From: Chitinophagaceae bacterium
GTDB taxonomy: Bacteria; Bacteroidota; Bacteroidia; Chitinophagales; Chitinophagaceae
Assembly (NCBI GenBank): GCA_947472635.1
Contig: CANJDY010000083.1
Location: 1-9,337 of the forward strand
Length of the DNA: 9,337 nucleotides
Direction of reading: 5' to 3'
The notes under the pieces were generated by a model. That model searched no databases. It was not told where the DNA came from and worked only from the letters and a program-made list of their open reading frames with translations. This document shows, in pieces, positions 7,151 to 9,337 of this stretch. How positions within the stretch are numbered: position 1 is the stretch's first letter; each line of letters starts with the position of its first letter. The position numbers and the translations under genes were made by a program.

Positions 7151-9337
7151 ATGAATAGGTCATTTAAGCTTATCCTTACCGTTTTTTTCTTCTTGCTGTA
7201 TAGCGTGGGCAGGTCTTTTGCCATTTCCAATGATGCTATTGCCCCAAAACCAACCTATTTATCACCCCATTCTATTGTTGCTGATTATACATTAACTATT
7301 TGTAGTGGCGACATTGTAAATTATACACCTCCAACTTATCCGAGCAATTTAACCTATACTTGGACAACATCGATTGGAGTAGGTACTGTTACTGGTGCCA
7401 CCAATGCCGCTACTCCTCAAAACTCAGTTTTACAAACAATAACCAATACCGGAACAATTGATGCGGTAGTTACTTACACTGTTACACCTTCCACCATTTC
7501 TCCCGGTGTAGCAGTTTTTACTTTGGAGGTTACCGTGCATCCCAAACCTGAATTAGTTAACTCTACGGCCACTACTTCTATCTGCAGTGGAGATCCATTC
7601 GTTTACAACTCTGTAAGCACAATTGGATCTACCACTATTAATTGGACAAGGGCTTTGTCTGGCGTCATTACTCCAACTACCGGTACTGGATCTGGAAATA
7701 TTAGTGAAGTGTTATCCAATACCTCTCCTAATCCTTTAACGGCTACTTATGTTGTTGTATTAACAACAACAGCAACTGGGTGCTCGAATACGCAAAGCGT
7801 ATCAGTCATTGTTAATCCAAATCCAACATTAAGCAGTTCTCCTTCACCTTCGGCCGTTTGCAGTGGCAATAATTTTTCTTATACGGCAACTTCTGCACAA
7901 TCTAATATAGATTTTAGCTGGTCGAGAGCAAATATTACTGGTATTACACCAGCTACAAATAATGGAGCTAGCGCAACTATCAATGAAGTTTTAACCAATA
8001 CCACTACATCAAATACACCCGTTACTTATGCATTTATCTTAAGAAACACAGTTACTGGGTGTTCAAATGCTGCGGTTCAAAATGTTGTTGTTAATATTAA
8101 TGCAGTGAGTGTGGGGGGAACTGCAGCACCATCTCTAGCGAACGTTTGCACTGGCTCTAGTACAACAATAAATTTGACAGGTTATACGGGAACCATTCAG
8201 TGGCAAAAATCTACTGATAATATTACCTGGACTCCAATAAGCGGGGCAATAGCAGCTTCATATTTAACGGGCAATTTAACAGCCACCACTTATTATAAGG
8301 CAGTAGTTACCAATGGAGTTTGCGTATCGGCGACCAGTACAACCACATCAGTAACAGTCAATGCATTGAGTGTAGGCGGAACAGCCACTGCAACGGCAGC
8401 TACTGTTTGTAGTGGTTCGAACACAACAATAGGTTTGACAGGATATACTGGAACCATTCAATGGCAAAAATCCCCCGATAATACTAATTTTTCCTCAGTA
8501 ACTGATGGAACTGGCGGTACAACGGATACCTATATCACACCAGCTTTAACGTCCATTACTTACTACCGGGCAGTAGTTACCAATGGGGCATGTGCCTCAG
8601 TCTATAGCTCGAAACAAACTATAACAGTAAGTTCAACGAGTGTTGGGGGAACTGCTACTGCCACGGCGGCTACTATTTGTAGTGGCGCTACAACAACAAT
8701 AGCTTTGACTGGACAGACAGGATCGATTCAATGGCAACAATCTGCTGATGGAAGTACCGGTTGGGCTACAGTAACAGGGGGAACAGGCGGTACAGCAGTA
8801 ACTTATAATACACCAAATTTAACAACTACTACCTATTATAGGGCTTTAGTTATAAGTGGTGTTTGCACATCAGCAACCAGCAGTTTAGCATCAGTAACAG
8901 TAAATGCGGCGAGTGTTGGGGGAAGTATTGCAGACGATGCGACGGTTTGCACGGGTACAAACTCTACTATACTTACATTGAGTGGGTATACTGGTAATGT
9001 AACAAAATGGCAATCTTCTACTGCTGCTAATTTTTCTGCTAGCTTAACAGATATCTCCAATGTAACCAATACCCTAACAGCAGTAAATCTTACAACTACT
9101 ACTTATTATCGAGCAGTAATTACCAATGGCGCCTGCGCTTCAGCAAATAGTGCTACTGGAACGGTAACAATAAGTCCTGTAAGTGTAGGTGGAACTGTTA
9201 GCGGCAGCGCAACAGTATGTACGGGTGTCAATAGTACTGCTCTTACATTGAGTAGTCATACCGGTAGTGTAACCAAATGGCAATCATCTACTGCAGCAGA
9301 TTTTACAGCAAGCTTAACGGATATAGTTAATACAACA
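7151..9337 (+). CDS. Large secreted PKD-like/Ig-like repeat protein, N-terminal 729 residues (cut by window edge)
   Basis: The frame from the ATG at 7151 stays open to the last base (729 codons), so the C-terminus is missing. No other ATG lies in frame for at least 65 bp upstream. A Sec signal peptide (MNRSFKLILTVFFFLLYSVG, likely cleaved after RSFA24) leads into two module types. Three PKD-like modules (about 47-318) start with CSG motifs at Cys51, Cys145 and Cys237; the last two also have a GCSN cysteine (211, 304) 66-67 residues on. Ig-like repeats of 87-91 residues begin with SVGG at 320, 407, 497, 588 and 678, each with a conserved Trp and, where complete, TYY-[KR]-A and a paired Cys. 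The composition is rich in Thr, Ser, Ala and Asn with very few charges. Such proteins in Bacteroidota are usually T9SS-exported adhesins ending in a sorting or gliding-associated domain; that end is inferred, not seen. Confidence 0.88.
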   Translation, partial: MNRSFKLILTVFFFLLYSVGRSFAISNDAIAPKPTYLSPHSIVADYTLTICSGDIVNYTPPTYPSNLTYTWTTSIGVGTVTGATNAATPQNSVLQTITNTGTIDAVVTYTVTPSTISPGVAVFTLEVTVHPKPELVNSTATTSICSGDPFVYNSVSTIGSTTINWTRALSGVITPTTGTGSGNISEVLSNTSPNPLTATYVVVLTTTATGCSNTQSVSVIVNPNPTLSSSPSPSAVCSGNNFSYTATSAQSNIDFSWSRANITGITPATNNGASATINEVLTNTTTSNTPVTYAFILRNTVTGCSNAAVQNVVVNINAVSVGGTAAPSLANVCTGSSTTINLTGYTGTIQWQKSTDNITWTPISGAIAASYLTGNLTATTYYKAVVTNGVCVSATSTTTSVTVNALSVGGTATATAATVCSGSNTTIGLTGYTGTIQWQKSPDNTNFSSVTDGTGGTTDTYITPALTSITYYRAVVTNGACASVYSSKQTITVSSTSVGGTATATAATICSGATTTIALTGQTGSIQWQQSADGSTGWATVTGGTGGTAVTYNTPNLTTTTYYRALVISGVCTSATSSLASVTVNAASVGGSIADDATVCTGTNSTILTLSGYTGNVTKWQSSTAANFSASLTDISNVTNTLTAVNLTTTTYYRAVITNGACASANSATGTVTISPVSVGGTVSGSATVCTGVNSTALTLSSHTGSVTKWQSSTAADFTASLTDIVNTT
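7289..8104 (+). repeat. Three PKD-like modules (residues about 47-318)
   Basis: The modules span residues about 47-130, 131-222 and 223-318. Shared marks are [IV]CSG near the start, a YTW/NWTR/SWSR strand, an NxxSEVLSNT/NEVLTNTT-type strand, TYxxxL and a GCSN turn, with PKP/PNP linkers between copies. The first module lacks the second cysteine and is the most divergent; the second and third align well by eye. Confidence 0.75.
8105..9337 (+). repeat. Tandem Ig-like repeat array, at least five units of 261-273 bp
   Basis: Unit boundaries are about 8105, 8366, 8636, 8909 and 9179, the last being cut by the window edge. Each unit has SVGG, then [VI]C[ST]G, a Trp (residues 351, 438, 528, 620, 710), TYY-[KR]-A and a closing Cys. 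Cysteine pairs are C333-C391, C420-C481, C510-C572 and C600-C662, which probably form intradomain disulfides. Units 1-3 have IQWQ[KQ]S; units 4-5 have VTKWQSSTAA and a SASL/TASL-TDI segment, so there are two subfamilies. Confidence 0.88.

Noticed and set aside
8836..9069. 77-codon - strand frame
   Set aside because: It is antisense to the fourth Ig-like repeat of the large rightward gene and has no support of its own.
8105..9337. CRISPR array or transposon repeats
   Set aside because: The regular spacing of 261-273 bp reflects in-frame protein repeats with silent-site divergence. No short identical repeats with unique spacers and no inverted ends are seen.

Overview
The window looks like part of a Bacteroidota chromosome, probably Chitinophagaceae or a near relative. 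The family assignment is an inference from gene types, not from a search. The supporting signs are a type IX secretion (T9SS) C-terminal sorting domain, lipoproteins with short Sec-type signals, long Thr/Ser/Asn-rich Ig/PKD-like surface proteins, a Gfo/Idh/MocA oxidoreductase remnant next to a DUF1080 gene, and AT-rich spacers without clear Shine-Dalgarno sites near the starts.

Layout. Positions 1-5153 hold a leftward, tightly spaced run of three exported proteins: a 174-residue putative lipoprotein (GTG start), a 1455-residue multidomain T9SS protein (Asp-box/BNR propeller, two IPT/TIG domains, Ig/PKD-like modules, sorting domain), and a Ser/Gly/Pro-linker lipoprotein cut by the left edge. 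Gaps of 14 and 9 bp suggest one transcript. A 356-bp divergent spacer (5154-5509) carries a 12-bp direct repeat spaced exactly 21 bp apart. Rightward from there come a gutted Gfo/Idh/MocA oxidoreductase (N-terminus plus an out-of-frame likely C-terminal tail), an intact secreted DUF1080 protein, a strong intrinsic terminator at 6681-6715, a largely featureless AT-rich spacer, and the first 729 codons of a large repeat-rich secreted protein that runs off the right edge.

How the genes relate. Almost everything encoded is exported and seems to concern the cell surface: propeller and Ig/TIG display or adhesion on the left, a tandem Ig-like adhesin-type protein on the right. The oxidoreductase/DUF1080 pair is a common carbohydrate-related pairing in this phylum; here the partner enzyme has been lost while the DUF1080 gene remains open.

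I do not see a convincing new defence, mobile or RNA system. The items most worth a second look are the oxidoreductase internal deletion, the phased direct repeat in the divergent spacer, the synonymous divergence and two-class structure of the right-hand repeat array, and the unrecognised GTG-start lipoprotein.
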